Assembly: GCA_904419285.1 (NCBI GenBank)
Contig: CAJFQZ010000005.1
Location: forward strand, 41,018 to 105,017
Direction: 5' to 3'
DNA from: Lachnospiraceae bacterium UBA1818
GTDB lineage: Bacteria > Bacillota > Clostridia > Lachnospirales > Lachnospiraceae
DNA: 64,000 nucleotides
A program made the translations under genes and the position numbers. Shown here in pieces: positions 1 through 9,302 of this stretch (positions are counted from its first letter, which is position 1; each line of letters starts with the position of its first letter). The notes under the pieces are model-generated. The model was not told the DNA's origin, did no database searches, and saw only the letters and a program-made list of their open reading frames with translations.

Positions 1-3000
1 AGATCTGCCATCGCTGTCAGCAGATTCTGCCATGCGCTGTTTACCTCTTCCTGTGATGCAAATGCATCTTCATAGACGTCTTTTGCCTCAGCCAGTGCTG
101 TTGTAAACGCTTCTTTGCCTGCATCCAGATAGCTGTCAAGATTATCGTTCATCGTTTCAGCCAGAGCGATCACATCCGCAAGATCATCCTTATCTGCCTC
201 TTTGAACTCCATGTACTGCATTGCCTTGATCAGGTTCTGCCATGCAGTGTCAACTTCGAACTGTGTCACGTCGGTATCGCCGGCCTGTACTCTTGCAAGA
301 ACATCCTGTGCAGTCTGAAGCGCTTTCTCAAAGTTCTCTCTGACTACATCCATAACGCCGTCTGTGTTTACCCCGCCGGCAAGCTCGATCGCATATTCCA
401 GAACTGCCGTAGATATCTCTTCATCCGGCTCCGGATTTTCTGAAGGCACGAGGCCTGCCACCGCATTCTTGAATGCTGATACAGCATCAATGAACTCCTG
501 CGGATTCACACGCTCAGTTCCTGCCGTCTCAGCTTCTTTGTCCTGAGCGACCAGAGCGTCGATCGCGTTCTTCGCATCTGTCAGCGCCTGATAGCTTGAA
601 GCTGTATAGTCTTCTGCATTATAAAGCTCATAAGAAGCTGCTTCCAGCTCCGCCAGCTCACGGTTTCTCGTAGAGTATTCCAGAGCTGCCTGTGCGTTCT
701 CTGCATTCGCTTTCAGAGTGTCTGCATCAGCCTGAGACAGGTTGTCTGCATTCTCCAGTGCTACCGCCAGCTTATTCAGTGCAGATTCATAAGCAGTGTA
801 AGTCACACTTGTGTAAATCGCATTTTCGTTGCTCACTTTGCCGTCGACCAGAGCCTGAAGCTCGTCCACATTCGCTGCCTTCATCACAGCATTGTTGTAT
901 GCCGACTGCAGAGAGCCGAGCGCCGAATCAACGATCGTCTGGCTCGCGTTCGCATTGTTGTAAACGTCGTTCGCCACATCCCATGCCGCCTGATAAGCAT
1001 TCTTGCTGTCTGTCGTCCAGGCATCCTCTGCCGCCTGCTCAAGGGCTGCTCCAAGGTCGCTCTTGTCGACTGCTGCGCCGCGGTCTGCGGATACTGTGAT
1101 CTCAGCGATCTCCGGGATCGTATCTGCCCATGTGACCGTGATGCTCTCCAGTGTCTTACCTTCCGGAATTATAAATTCATTAATTGCCTGGTTGAGTCTT
1201 CCTAGGCTTTCCTGTCCGTCCTCACCGATATATTTTGCAGTCACTTCTGCATTCGATATTTCGCCGAGCTGGATCAGCCTCATGGATGCCACGCCTTCCG
1301 GCTCAGAGAGACGATATGTAAAGGAGCTGTCCGCTGCGGACGACTTGTAAGTCGTACTGTAATTGCCGTCCAGCATATTAGACGGGATCTTACCTTCCTC
1401 TTCCACGTCCTCAGAGATGATGTCCCTGTTTCCTTCTGTGGAAATATATGCTCCGCCGTTGATCTGCAGCTCACTGATGCCGACCCATCTGTGCGAATAT
1501 GTCTCCACCGGTGTAATGCGGATATATCTTCCGTCTACGTCAAGATCTGTGGCTTCTGCATACATATAGCCCGGGTTCATGTCATCGTGTGTCAGAGTGA
1601 TGCCCTGCATATCTTTTGCAGTCGTATCATCCCATACATTCTCTGTCGTCTGTCCCACATGAAGAACGGTCGTCCACTCTTCGCCGTCAACAGATACCTC
1701 GAAATCAGCGTTTCTCAGGTAATTGAGCTGCGTCTCGACAATGTAGTAGCGCAGGGATGAGAAATGGATCACCTGCCCAAGGTCAAATGTAATGTGCTTT
1801 CCTTCCTCCTGTGCGCCGTTGATCATGCCGATCGTGCTCAGGTCGCCGTCAAATACGTTCTCCACTGTACCGGATACACGCATGTCGTTTGTTGTCTGAG
1901 CCATCGCGAAATCACTTTCCACGGACTTCGCACCGATAAACTCATAATTCACATCAAACTGTGTCAGATTAAGTTCTACACTGTCTGCTGTGCTGCGGAT
2001 GCGGATATATCTTGCATCCACATTTCCGCCGCCGTACTCGCTCCAGGCAATGCCGTTCATTGAAGTCTCAAGCACTGTACCCGCCGGAAGCTCAGACGTC
2101 GCGATGCCCGTCACGTTCTTGATGCGGTCAAGCTTCACGCCGATATACTCGTCTGCATTCAGGTAAACCGTACCCTCTGTAAGGGAAACAATCCCCTCAT
2201 CCGCAGCAGCTGTGATATCAGTATTTACGTTCGTATATACATACTCGGATGTTCCTCCGGTCTGCTGCGCTTCTTCTACAGTAAACTCTGAGAACTTGCC
2301 CCAGCTTCCCTGCTGCGCCAGGTTTCTGATACGGATATACTGTGCGCTTGTTCCGGTCAAATCGATATTCAGCGTATCCATGCCGGAAGATGCTCCCGTA
2401 TAATCCTCATATCCTTCCACCGGAGTCCAAGTCTCGCCGTCAACGGATGTTTCAATCGTGTAGTTGACAAGTTTGTCGCCGCCGTCATGTCCGACTACGA
2501 TATGCGCGCTCACCAGATCTGCGACTTTTCCGAGATCATATCCGATATAATCGTCTACGAGGAAGTCGTCCCCTGTTGTATTGCCGCTACCGTCCGGATC
2601 GTACCATACATAGCTGTCGTCATTGCCGTCATAGAGATTTGCCTCGGAGCCCTGATAGATCACCCAGCGGTCCGTACGGATCACATTGTACTGGATCGGC
2701 GTCACTGCCCCGCTCTCAGGAGCAAGGATCTCGATCTCGGAGATTCTCACCCAGCCGGCTGTATCCGCCTGATTCAGAATCCGTACTGCCGTTACATCTG
2801 CAACGCTTCCGAAGTCAACTGTCTGATCGGATGCATTTGTAAGTGTTCCTGCTTTCACCCACTCATCTGATCCGTCAACCTGGTACTCCACATCTGCATT
2901 AGAGAGTACATCATCTGCTGCCGACACGCCCTGAACCAGTCTGAAAGATCCTATTGTCTTAGGCTCGTCAAATGTAACTGTAAGCGTTGAACCTGCAGCA

Positions 3001-5570
3001 ATGACCTCCCGGTTCGGAGCCTCATAAGGTCCTTTTGCGAGCTGTACTTCTGTGCTGTCGCTTCCGTCAAAATAGTTTGCTTCTGTTCCGCTTCGAACGG
3101 AGATTCCGTCATACGTCACCGTACCTGTATATCTCTCCTGCTCTTCCGGCTGCTGTGCGGAATTTCTATTGATCTGGATCTCGCATACATTCAGATAAGC
3201 GTCCAGCTGGTTATCTGCGGTTGCCACCAGCCTGATTCCCATTGCCTGGAAATCTTCCGGAAGATTCTCTTCTTCGACCACAACCTCAAGATACTGCCCC
3301 TGCACTCCGGTAAAAGCATTCTCCATGCCTGTCAGCTCAAGATCATACCATTCGCTTCCGTCAAGCGTATACTGGAGCTTTGACGCCTCAAAATGATTCT
3401 TTCCTGTACCCAGCAGGAAGCGGATATCGCTGATGCTGATCACGCGGTTATACATCACGCCTACATAGTCGCCTGTATAGATCCATACCGGATTCCGATA
3501 GCTTGCCATTGTGCTGTCATCGCCGTCGAATACATTATCGGTACTTCCGTTTGGAGAATCCGTCCTGTTTGTGATAAAGGACTGGATGACTGCATCCGGA
3601 TTCATCGCCGTCTCCGCATACTTGGAAACATAATCTGCCATTGCCTGGATAAACGGAACGATATGCTGTACTCCTACTTCTGCATACTCATAATGGTCGA
3701 GGTACCAGAGCGCATGCGTCTTGGAGCTGTCAAATGCTGTCTTTCCTGCCGTATTATACTGAAGGATCGCAGTTGTATCACCATTGATCACTGCTTTGAC
3801 TCCATTCAGATAAGCGATCGCTGCATCCGTCGTATCATCCCAGCAGTCAAGCCAGTAGATGATCTGATCTTTTACATTCGTATCACCCGCCTGAGCCTCA
3901 TATATATCTGCCGCATCCTGAAGCACTTCAAACTCGGCAATCAGAGCATCCACATCCTCTGCTGTCACAGTATTAGAGTTCAGCTTGTCCTTGAACGCTG
4001 TGAGCATCGGCGCCAGGTCAACAGATTCCTGAAGCGCTGTTACCCTGCTGTCCATGTTCTGGTTCATCATGTGCTTGGACAGTTCTCTGAGCGCGTTGGA
4101 TCCCTCTGTCTCGATTGCGGAATTATGATCTACATATTTAAAAGAATTATTCCATGCCAGATCTGCTTCCTCTTCCGTCTCCCATATATTCCAGGAATAG
4201 CATGCGTTTCCGAAAATTGCCACCTTGCTCGGTTCTGACTGCTGCATCGGGTTCAGCACGATACCCTGGATCTTAGCCGGATCTACCCCCGGATGGAGGA
4301 ATGTGCTGTATCCGCCCATGATCAGATGATTCTTAGAGTTATCTGTACAAGGCCAGTTAATCCACATGTAAGGTCCGCGTCCTGCCGTATTCGTAAAGGT
4401 CTCTGTGAAGCTGTTGCTTACTTCGCCCCATATTCTTCCGCCAGTCATAACGATCTGTACATTCTCCGGGAACTGCTGATAGTAGCTCTGTCCGTTGTAC
4501 ATATATTCAACTGTACAGAACGGAAGAGTCTGCTTCAGATCCGGGTATTTCTTGCCCATCTCTGCCAGCCAGTCCGTCATATCGTTCAAAAACTTAATGT
4601 AGTTGTCTGCTCCCACATTAGCAGCGTCGTCGGCCAGAATTGCAACCTGCCTTACGCCGGCCTCAATCACCTGCTCAAATTTTGCCTGCACAATCGCCAG
4701 GTCTTCCTGATAATGCTCTTCCGTATCAAACCTGACTGCATTATTCATAAATGTATGAAGTGCATACACAAACCGGCACTTGGAAGCATTTCCCGCGTCG
4801 GCGAGAGGCTTGATCAGCGTCTCGATCTCCTCGTCCGTATAAAGCTGTCTCCAGTTGGAGTTATGCTTCGGATCATTCTTCGGCGCATAGAAATAAGAAT
4901 TCAGTTTATAGTATCCGCCCCATGTCATCAGGTTAATCCTGTCTTCTGTTGACCACGGATTGCCATAGTATCCTTCAATAAATCCGCGGCTTGCCACGTC
5001 CGCCCAATCCTCAATGTGGAAATTACGGATCGTGTAGCTGTCCATCTGCTTAATGATATGATACAGTGATGTCAGACCGTAAAAGCTGGCGTCTGTATCC
5101 GCTCCGAGGACTGTGATCACACCGTCACCACTGTCCAGAACATAGGAGTCAAGCTCATCAAACAGCCCCTCTGTCGTTACCTCGATATTCTCGTCGACAT
5201 AATTGTCAACATACTCACCGGATCCGTCGATTCCGACGAGGATGTTCGTCATGCCATCCACGATACTATCTGATTCCTCGACTGAAATATCGCTCTTGAG
5301 TGCAAGCGTCTCATTCAGCCTGTCCTTCGTCGCTTCATCGATCCCGCTCTCATAGACCACATTGACTTCGTCGCGAATGATGTAATCCCCATCCTCGTAC
5401 GTCATCACATGAGGCGTTGGATAGATCTCGTACTCAGTCTGGTCAGCTGCTTCCGCTTCTGCTGCCGGCGCAATGTAAAGACTTCCCGCCAGCATCGCAG
5501 CCGCCAGGACAAACGAGCCTGCCCTGCGGAATCCTCTGCGATTCCAAAAAGTTACTTTGTTTCTCTTCAC
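1..5570 (-). CDS. Secreted GH84 beta-N-acetylglucosaminidase (hyaluronidase/NagJ-like), 3' end outside window
   Basis: At least 1856 residues; the stop codon lies beyond position 1. The start is a GTG at 5570, because the nearby ATG at 5577 is in another frame that soon stops; a GGAGG lies upstream. A basic N-terminus and hydrophobic stretch form a signal peptide (about residues 1-42). The GH84 domain shows RGFIEGYYGNPW from residue 195 and the catalytic pair ILADDA at Asp314-Asp315, matching the two-Asp substrate-assisted mechanism of GH84 enzymes that remove GlcNAc from glycans. From about residue 665 to 1480 come several F5/8C (CBM32-like) modules with repeated NVFDGD-type motifs, then FIVAR-type helical repeats from about 1500 to the edge. 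A sortase motif, if present, would lie outside. Family assignment is firm. Host mucin or hyaluronan as substrate is inference. Confidence 0.93.
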   Translation of the reverse strand, partial: MKRNKVTFWNRRGFRRAGSFVLAAAMLAGSLYIAPAAEAEAADQTEYEIYPTPHVMTYEDGDYIIRDEVNVVYESGIDEATKDRLNETLALKSDISVEESDSIVDGMTNILVGIDGSGEYVDNYVDENIEVTTEGLFDELDSYVLDSGDGVITVLGADTDASFYGLTSLYHIIKQMDSYTIRNFHIEDWADVASRGFIEGYYGNPWSTEDRINLMTWGGYYKLNSYFYAPKNDPKHNSNWRQLYTDEEIETLIKPLADAGNASKCRFVYALHTFMNNAVRFDTEEHYQEDLAIVQAKFEQVIEAGVRQVAILADDAANVGADNYIKFLNDMTDWLAEMGKKYPDLKQTLPFCTVEYMYNGQSYYQQFPENVQIVMTGGRIWGEVSNSFTETFTNTAGRGPYMWINWPCTDNSKNHLIMGGYSTFLHPGVDPAKIQGIVLNPMQQSEPSKVAIFGNACYSWNIWETEEEADLAWNNSFKYVDHNSAIETEGSNALRELSKHMMNQNMDSRVTALQESVDLAPMLTAFKDKLNSNTVTAEDVDALIAEFEVLQDAADIYEAQAGDTNVKDQIIYWLDCWDDTTDAAIAYLNGVKAVINGDTTAILQYNTAGKTAFDSSKTHALWYLDHYEYAEVGVQHIVPFIQAMADYVSKYAETAMNPDAVIQSFITNRTDSPNGSTDNVFDGDDSTMASYRNPVWIYTGDYVGVMYNRVISISDIRFLLGTGKNHFEASKLQYTLDGSEWYDLELTGMENAFTGVQGQYLEVVVEEENLPEDFQAMGIRLVATADNQLDAYLNVCEIQINRNSAQQPEEQERYTGTVTYDGISVRSGTEANYFDGSDSTEVQLAKGPYEAPNREVIAAGSTLTVTFDEPKTIGSFRLVQGVSAADDVLSNADVEYQVDGSDEWVKAGTLTNASDQTVDFGSVADVTAVRILNQADTAGWVRISEIEILAPESGAVTPIQYNVIRTDRWVIYQGSEANLYDGNDDSYVWYDPDGSGNTTGDDFLVDDYIGYDLGKVADLVSAHIVVGHDGGDKLVNYTIETSVDGETWTPVEGYEDYTGASSGMDTLNIDLTGTSAQYIRIRNLAQQGSWGKFSEFTVEEAQQTGGTSEYVYTNVNTDITAAADEGIVSLTEGTVYLNADEYIGVKLDRIKNVTGIATSELPAGTVLETSMNGIAWSEYGGGNVDARYIRIRSTADSVELNLTQFDVNYEFIGAKSVESDFAMAQTTNDMRVSGTVENVFDGDLSTIGMINGAQEEGKHITFDLGQVIHFSSLRYYIVETQLNYLRNADFEVSVDGEEWTTVLHVGQTTENVWDDTTAKDMQGITLTHDDMNPGYMYAEATDLDVDGRYIRITPVETYSHRWVGISELQINGGAYISTEGNRDIISEDVEEEGKIPSNMLDGNYSTTYKSSAADSSFTYRLSEPEGVASMRLIQLGEISNAEVTAKYIGEDGQESLGRLNQAINEFIIPEGKTLESITVTWADTIPEIAEITVSADRGAAVDKSDLGAALEQAAEDAWTTDSKNAYQAAWDVANDVYNNANASQTIVDSALGSLQSAYNNAVMKAANVDELQALVDGKVSNENAIYTSVTYTAYESALNKLAVALENADNLSQADADTLKANAENAQAALEYSTRNRELAELEAASYELYNAEDYTASSYQALTDAKNAIDALVAQDKEAETAGTERVNPQEFIDAVSAFKNAVAGLVPSENPEPDEEISTAVLEYAIELAGGVNTDGVMDVVRENFEKALQTAQDVLARVQAGDTDVTQFEVDTAWQNLIKAMQYMEFKEADKDDLADVIALAETMNDNLDSYLDAGKEAFTTALAEAKDVYEDAFASQEEVNSAWQNLLTAMAD

Positions 5571-5625
5571 TTTTCATCTACCCTCCATTTCTATAGATTA
5601 TCCATAGCGAGATATCGATCTGTAT

Positions 5626-5687
5626 AAAAAAAACCGATTCCCGAAAGATAAACTGCCGTAATTACCCCTCTTTCTTCGGAATTCGGT
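5626..5687 (-). terminator. Leader terminator (attenuator) upstream of the GH84 gene
   Basis: On the minus strand a long imperfect stem (ACCGA...TCGGT outside, GAAAG...CTTTC inside) is followed by eight T residues at 5633-5626. It lies between the promoter (5735-5763) and the GTG start at 5570, so it would stop transcription before the gene unless relieved. Its 5' arm overlaps the RAT element at 5685-5711. Confidence 0.85.
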
Positions 5688-5711
5688 TTTGCCCATTGCT
5701 GGTAACAATCC
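5685..5711 (-). promoter_or_regulatory. RAT-type ribonucleic antiterminator site (BglG/LicT family)
   Basis: The minus strand reads GGATTGTTA, then a small CCA-GCAA-TGG hairpin, then GCAAAACC. The two flanks are the same as I recall for the E. coli bgl RAT and the lic/sac RATs bound by BglG/LicT/SacY antiterminators. As in those systems the 3' end of the RAT shares bases with the 5' arm of a terminator, so protein binding would block terminator formation. The regulator gene is not in this window. Confidence 0.85.
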
Positions 5712-5734
5712 ATATCTGCGCTATAATTGATACA

Positions 5735-5763
5735 ATTATAGCAATTTGTGGCAGAAATGTAAA
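5735..5763 (-). promoter_or_regulatory. SigA-type promoter for the GH84 gene
   Basis: TTTACA at 5763-5758, a 17-nt spacer, and a perfect TATAAT at 5740-5735. Transcription would start near 5728, giving a leader of about 158 nt that contains the RAT and terminator. From 5764 to 5941 I see no gene or clear signal. Confidence 0.85.
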
Positions 5764-5941
5764 TAGAAATTGTCGTTTTTCACAAACCGTAAAAACTAAA
5801 GCAAGAATTTTTGTGCCGTTTTTTCTGTTTTTGGTATGAGAATCTACCTATTATATAAAATATATCCAATTAGGATTTCACGGATCCTCAAGAAGAACAG
5901 TATCCGCCAGGTCTCGGGCAGGACCGGGCTTTATTCCGCTG

Positions 5942-5982
5942 CAAAAACAAAAACCCGAACACTCTTCCGAGCATTCGGGTTT
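5942..5982 (-). terminator. Terminator of the tRNA-Glu/tRNA-Cys operon
   Basis: Stem AAACCCGAA (5982-5974 on the minus strand) pairs with TTCGGGTTT (5959-5951), followed by TTTTTGTTTTTG. It sits 11 nt after the tRNA-Cys 3' end. Confidence 0.85.
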
Positions 5983-5992
5983 CCTCATTGAG

Positions 5993-6064
5993 AGGCGCAG
6001 ACCGGATTTGAACCGGTGAATCAGGGTGTTGCAGACCCACGCCTTACCACTTGGCTACTGCGCC
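5993..6064 (-). tRNA. tRNA-Cys(GCA)
   Basis: A full cloverleaf with acceptor GGCGCAG/CTGCGCC, anticodon loop CTGCAAC (anticodon GCA) and T-loop GGTTCAAATCC. No CCA is encoded. Confidence 0.95.
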
Positions 6065-6157
6065 TTATTCAGTTACGCGCATCTGTCATCTCTCAGATAC
6101 ATCTGCGCTGATCTGCCGCTTCCTCCGCAAGCTGCTTCATCATCCTGAAACGGCAAA

Positions 6158-6229
6158 TGACCCCGACGGGAATCGAACCCGTGTTACCGCCGTGAAAGGG
6201 CGATGTCTTAACCGCTTGACCACGGGGCC
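6158..6229 (-). tRNA. tRNA-Glu(TTC)
   Basis: Acceptor GGCCCCG/CGGGGTC, anticodon loop CTTTCAC (anticodon TTC), T-arm GGGTTCGATTCCC. It is the first gene of a two-tRNA operon with tRNA-Cys, 93 nt upstream of it. No CCA is encoded. Confidence 0.95.
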
Positions 6230-6262
6230 ATAAAACAGTCACTTATATGATGACCGGTGTTT

Positions 6263-6291
6263 ATAATAGCATAAGCTTTCTGCAATTGCAA
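6263..6291 (-). promoter_or_regulatory. Promoter of the tRNA-Glu/tRNA-Cys operon
   Basis: TTGCAA at 6291-6286, a 17-nt spacer, TATTAT at 6268-6263, about 34 nt before the tRNA-Glu 5' end. This is a typical stable-RNA promoter layout. Confidence 0.8.
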
Positions 6292-6426
6292 GCACTTTTT
6301 TCAGTTTCTTTCTGATTTATCGCTGCGATCATACCTCTGGATATCCAAGGGCAGCCATACAGACGCGCCTGCATATTTCCGCCCCGGATATCCGGGCGTA
6401 AGCCGAAGCCCCGGTACCACCAAAAC

Positions 6427-7548
6427 TCATGCCCTGTCTCCGAAATACGCCACGATCAGATCGACCATCCGGTCGTAGCTCTGTACGCCGTCAGCCTGCC
6501 CGTTCACTCTAAGATATGTATCATTCACCCGGTCTGCCGTCTCAGAGATGATCCCCTCATAATGGTCCCAGAACTCTGAATTGGCCGTCACATCCGCTTC
6601 CGCCCGTTCATCCAGCAGAACTCTCGTCGTCCTCCACGCCTCCTGGTCCGCTCGGTAAAGAGCATTCATGCAGTATGTCCATCCGGACAGATACCCGCTG
6701 TACCGGAAGTCCGCCCGGTCTGAGCCAATACACGCCAGAAAAGCGATAAAGTTTGCTTCCCTCTCCTCCATAAATCCCCTCAGGTGCGACAGTTCATGGC
6801 AGGTGGTGAAAGGAATATTATATGGAATCATATCTCCATTATAATTTGCCTCCACCGTAAACGGTGAGTAAATGCCTGTGAGTCCCTGATATGAGAGGAA
6901 CTCAGACAGGATCAGCTTCTTTGGCTGAGGATAATAACCTTCTAATGAAGGGAATGTCTCAGACAGCTTGTCCATCGCAGCCACAGCGCCCTCACCTTCC
7001 GGCCCGTCCAGGATCATTACCCCGGCGTCATCGCGGGAAACCTCCTCGCAGGCCGCGTTCACTTCTGCTGTCAGCCAGATGCAGACCTGATTCAGCTCCT
7101 CAGAGCTGTAGAAAGACGTCACGATCCCTTCCTCCGCCGAAAAACTGCGCCTGTGATAGTTGATCCCGCATCCGGCAGTATAGAGAAATGCCAGAATTCC
7201 CACTGCCAGGATCACTCCGGAAAACCAGGAGAACAGCACGTTCCCCGCCTTTGCGCCCTTCACGATCTTTCCTGCACAGTACACGATCGACACAGCCAGC
7301 GCTGCCAGAAGCAGGTACAGGCAGAGCTCCGCCACGGAAAACGGTGCTGTCCCCATGATCCTCCCTGCCGTATTGACAAGAAAAGGGTATATGGTTTCCG
7401 AATACCATTCGGCGAACGCCGGGATCTTTACTGACGCAGCCATCAGCGCCGCGCTCAGGATAAGAAGGACCGCTGCCGCTGCAGTACGGTGCTTGGAATG
7501 ATCTTTTGTTCTTTTTTTCAAGCTGTTTTTCTTCTGTCTCTTTCTCAT
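6427..7548 (-). CDS. DUF3810-type membrane zinc metalloprotease-like protein
   Basis: 373 residues from the ATG at 7548, chosen because AGGAGA lies just upstream; a longer frame would run into the preceding gene. Three hydrophobic segments occupy roughly the first 130 residues. A HELSH zinc motif follows (His251, Glu252, His255), with EEREANF after it whose Glu264 could be the third ligand. This matches the DUF3810 family of membrane proteins with an HExxH site; no substrate is known. It is the last gene of the 41-kb minus-strand array, 19 nt after the lipase-like effector gene. A role in the T7SS or in processing the effector is only suggested by position. Confidence 0.75.
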   Translation of the reverse strand: MRKRQKKNSLKKRTKDHSKHRTAAAAVLLILSAALMAASVKIPAFAEWYSETIYPFLVNTAGRIMGTAPFSVAELCLYLLLAALAVSIVYCAGKIVKGAKAGNVLFSWFSGVILAVGILAFLYTAGCGINYHRRSFSAEEGIVTSFYSSEELNQVCIWLTAEVNAACEEVSRDDAGVMILDGPEGEGAVAAMDKLSETFPSLEGYYPQPKKLILSEFLSYQGLTGIYSPFTVEANYNGDMIPYNIPFTTCHELSHLRGFMEEREANFIAFLACIGSDRADFRYSGYLSGWTYCMNALYRADQEAWRTTRVLLDERAEADVTANSEFWDHYEGIISETADRVNDTYLRVNGQADGVQSYDRMVDLIVAYFGDRA

Positions 7549-7567
7549 ACTCTCCTCGTATCTTCTG

Positions 7568-9289
7568 TCACTGCAGCCCCAGATTTTCCGCCTTTTTCTC
7601 AAGCAGCGTGCGCACACTCCTCAGTTCATCGATCACACTTCTCAACCTCACCGCATTATCCCTGTCTGCCTGGTTTGCTTCGTCAAATACCCGCTCTGCG
7701 CCAGACCTGCAGGCATTATTGATCTCCGAAACTCTCTCAAAATATGCATTGATCCCTCCAACTGCATTCGGGATCAGCAGAGTATCGTACCACTCTTCTC
7801 CCGCATATCCCGACCATCCGGATACAGAACCATAGGTATCCGCCTCAACCGACAGGATCGCGCTCATCAGGATCCCATAGGTTTTCTCCGAGAAGTCCCT
7901 TATTTTTGACTCTTTTCCCGCGGCATCCGCCCGCGCCTTTTCCGGATCGAAGTCTGGGATATTCTGATACTCTTTCTCTAAGCTGCGCCAGAAGTCGACC
8001 ATATCTTCTCCCACTTCTTCTGACTCCCATCCGCCGATCCATTTCAGCAGCCATTCTATAACCGGATCTTCTTTCCCGTCTCTGATCTGATTGATGATCA
8101 GATTCAAGAGTCCGCCTGCATCTGAGATAACTTTTCCCAGCGTTTTATTATCCGCAGTCATTCCGCCTTCGATCACTGCAAGGACTTCGTCAAGTCCAAG
8201 CACTTCCGCCAGGCTTCTGATCTCCTCATCCGTAAGATTATAGGTTTCGACATACTTAATAAAGTACGCCAGAAGTTTTGTGAGCATTTCCTGGTCAGAC
8301 AGCAGATATTCTTTGATATTGCTTTTATTGTATGTTTTATCTTCAAGCTTCAAATCTTTGCCATCCATAAGGATCGCCAGAATATTTCCGATATAGTCTC
8401 CTGCTTTTCTTTTGTCTTCTTCCGGCATCACGTTGAGAAGAAAGACCGTAAGTTCATGCAGATAGACCATAACCTCTTCCCGTGTGCCGCTGACCAGTGC
8501 CGGATCTCCGCTTCCATTTTCCAGTATGTGCCAGTGTCCGTCCTCATCCTGATAATACCGGTAAAAAGAAGAAGGAACATGGTTTTTCTCCAGGACAATG
8601 CTGTCATCCCCTTCAATGCAGATCTGATCAGACCCCGGAACCGGGAAAAGAAGGATACTCACAAAATCGCCGTCAAGGAAATAATTCTTGATGCATCCTC
8701 CCTTTTTTTCGATCTCCGCATAATACTTATCCAGGAATTCCTGAGAAAATCCCTGGCCGTCCATAGAAATGCATCTGTCCACCTTATCGGAAAGGACTGT
8801 CACATACTGCGCCTTATTTCCGCCTTTTGAGTGCCCTGTTACCGTGATACTGTCATAGGAGAGATTCTCTATATACTCCAGCGCTTCCTTCTGTTTCTGT
8901 GTATCAGACAGCCCGAGCCCGCTGCCGTTATCCTGCCATTCCTTCTGTCCTGTTGACCCTTTGAAAGCTACAAGAGCGCTGTCCGAGTCATTCGGGTCTG
9001 TGAAGCAGATCGCCTGAACCGAATCGTCCTTACCCGCAATATCCAGGCTGTACAGTTCCGGATCATTCTGGATCTGCCGGATAATGGCTGCCCACTGTTT
9101 TCCGCTGATCCGTCCTTCGAACTGTTCATTCGAACCTTCCAGCTCCGCCAGGGCATCCTCGTCAAACTGCCTGAGCAGACTCTCCACACTGTCATATGGT
9201 CCCAGCACAACATCTGCCTCCCGTGCCACTTTATCTTCCAAATATGTCAGCTGCTCGAGCAGCATGATCTGTTCATCCGTAAGCTGCAT
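7568..9289 (-). CDS. Lipase-like (DUF2974) putative T7SS effector, TslA-type arrangement
   Basis: 573 residues with no signal peptide. The N-terminal half is an alpha/beta-hydrolase of the DUF2974 (Mbeg1-like) type: nucleophile elbow GHSKGG with Ser154, and candidates Asp208 (LDGDFVS) and His237 (EKNHVPS) for the triad. The last ~130 residues are helical and include GWSGYAGEEW, like a WXG/LXG targeting region placed at the C-terminus. This reversed order (toxin first, targeting domain last) is known from the S. aureus T7SS lipase TslA, which works with small helical partners and is countered by lipoproteins. Here a lipoprotein gene and small helical genes lie directly upstream. The lipase fold is fairly clear; secretion and toxicity are inferred. 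Confidence 0.7.
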   Translation of the reverse strand: MQLTDEQIMLLEQLTYLEDKVAREADVVLGPYDSVESLLRQFDEDALAELEGSNEQFEGRISGKQWAAIIRQIQNDPELYSLDIAGKDDSVQAICFTDPNDSDSALVAFKGSTGQKEWQDNGSGLGLSDTQKQKEALEYIENLSYDSITVTGHSKGGNKAQYVTVLSDKVDRCISMDGQGFSQEFLDKYYAEIEKKGGCIKNYFLDGDFVSILLFPVPGSDQICIEGDDSIVLEKNHVPSSFYRYYQDEDGHWHILENGSGDPALVSGTREEVMVYLHELTVFLLNVMPEEDKRKAGDYIGNILAILMDGKDLKLEDKTYNKSNIKEYLLSDQEMLTKLLAYFIKYVETYNLTDEEIRSLAEVLGLDEVLAVIEGGMTADNKTLGKVISDAGGLLNLIINQIRDGKEDPVIEWLLKWIGGWESEEVGEDMVDFWRSLEKEYQNIPDFDPEKARADAAGKESKIRDFSEKTYGILMSAILSVEADTYGSVSGWSGYAGEEWYDTLLIPNAVGGINAYFERVSEINNACRSGAERVFDEANQADRDNAVRLRSVIDELRSVRTLLEKKAENLGLQ

Positions 9290-9302
9290 AGTAATTCCCC
9301 CG

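Noticed and set aside
3393-4952. Long plus-strand open frames (281 and 219 codons) opposite the GH84 gene
   Set aside because: They mirror the codon pattern of the minus-strand gene, whose GH84 motifs and signal peptide are clear; no ribosome sites or known domains.
6329-6430. 33-codon frame overlapping the stop of the DUF3810 gene (ATGA)
   Set aside because: No ribosome site beyond the overlap, no recognisable domain; kept only as a possibility.
6427-7548. DUF3810 protein as the immunity protein of the lipase
   Set aside because: It has its own HExxH catalytic site and membrane helices; the lipoprotein on the other side is the better candidate.
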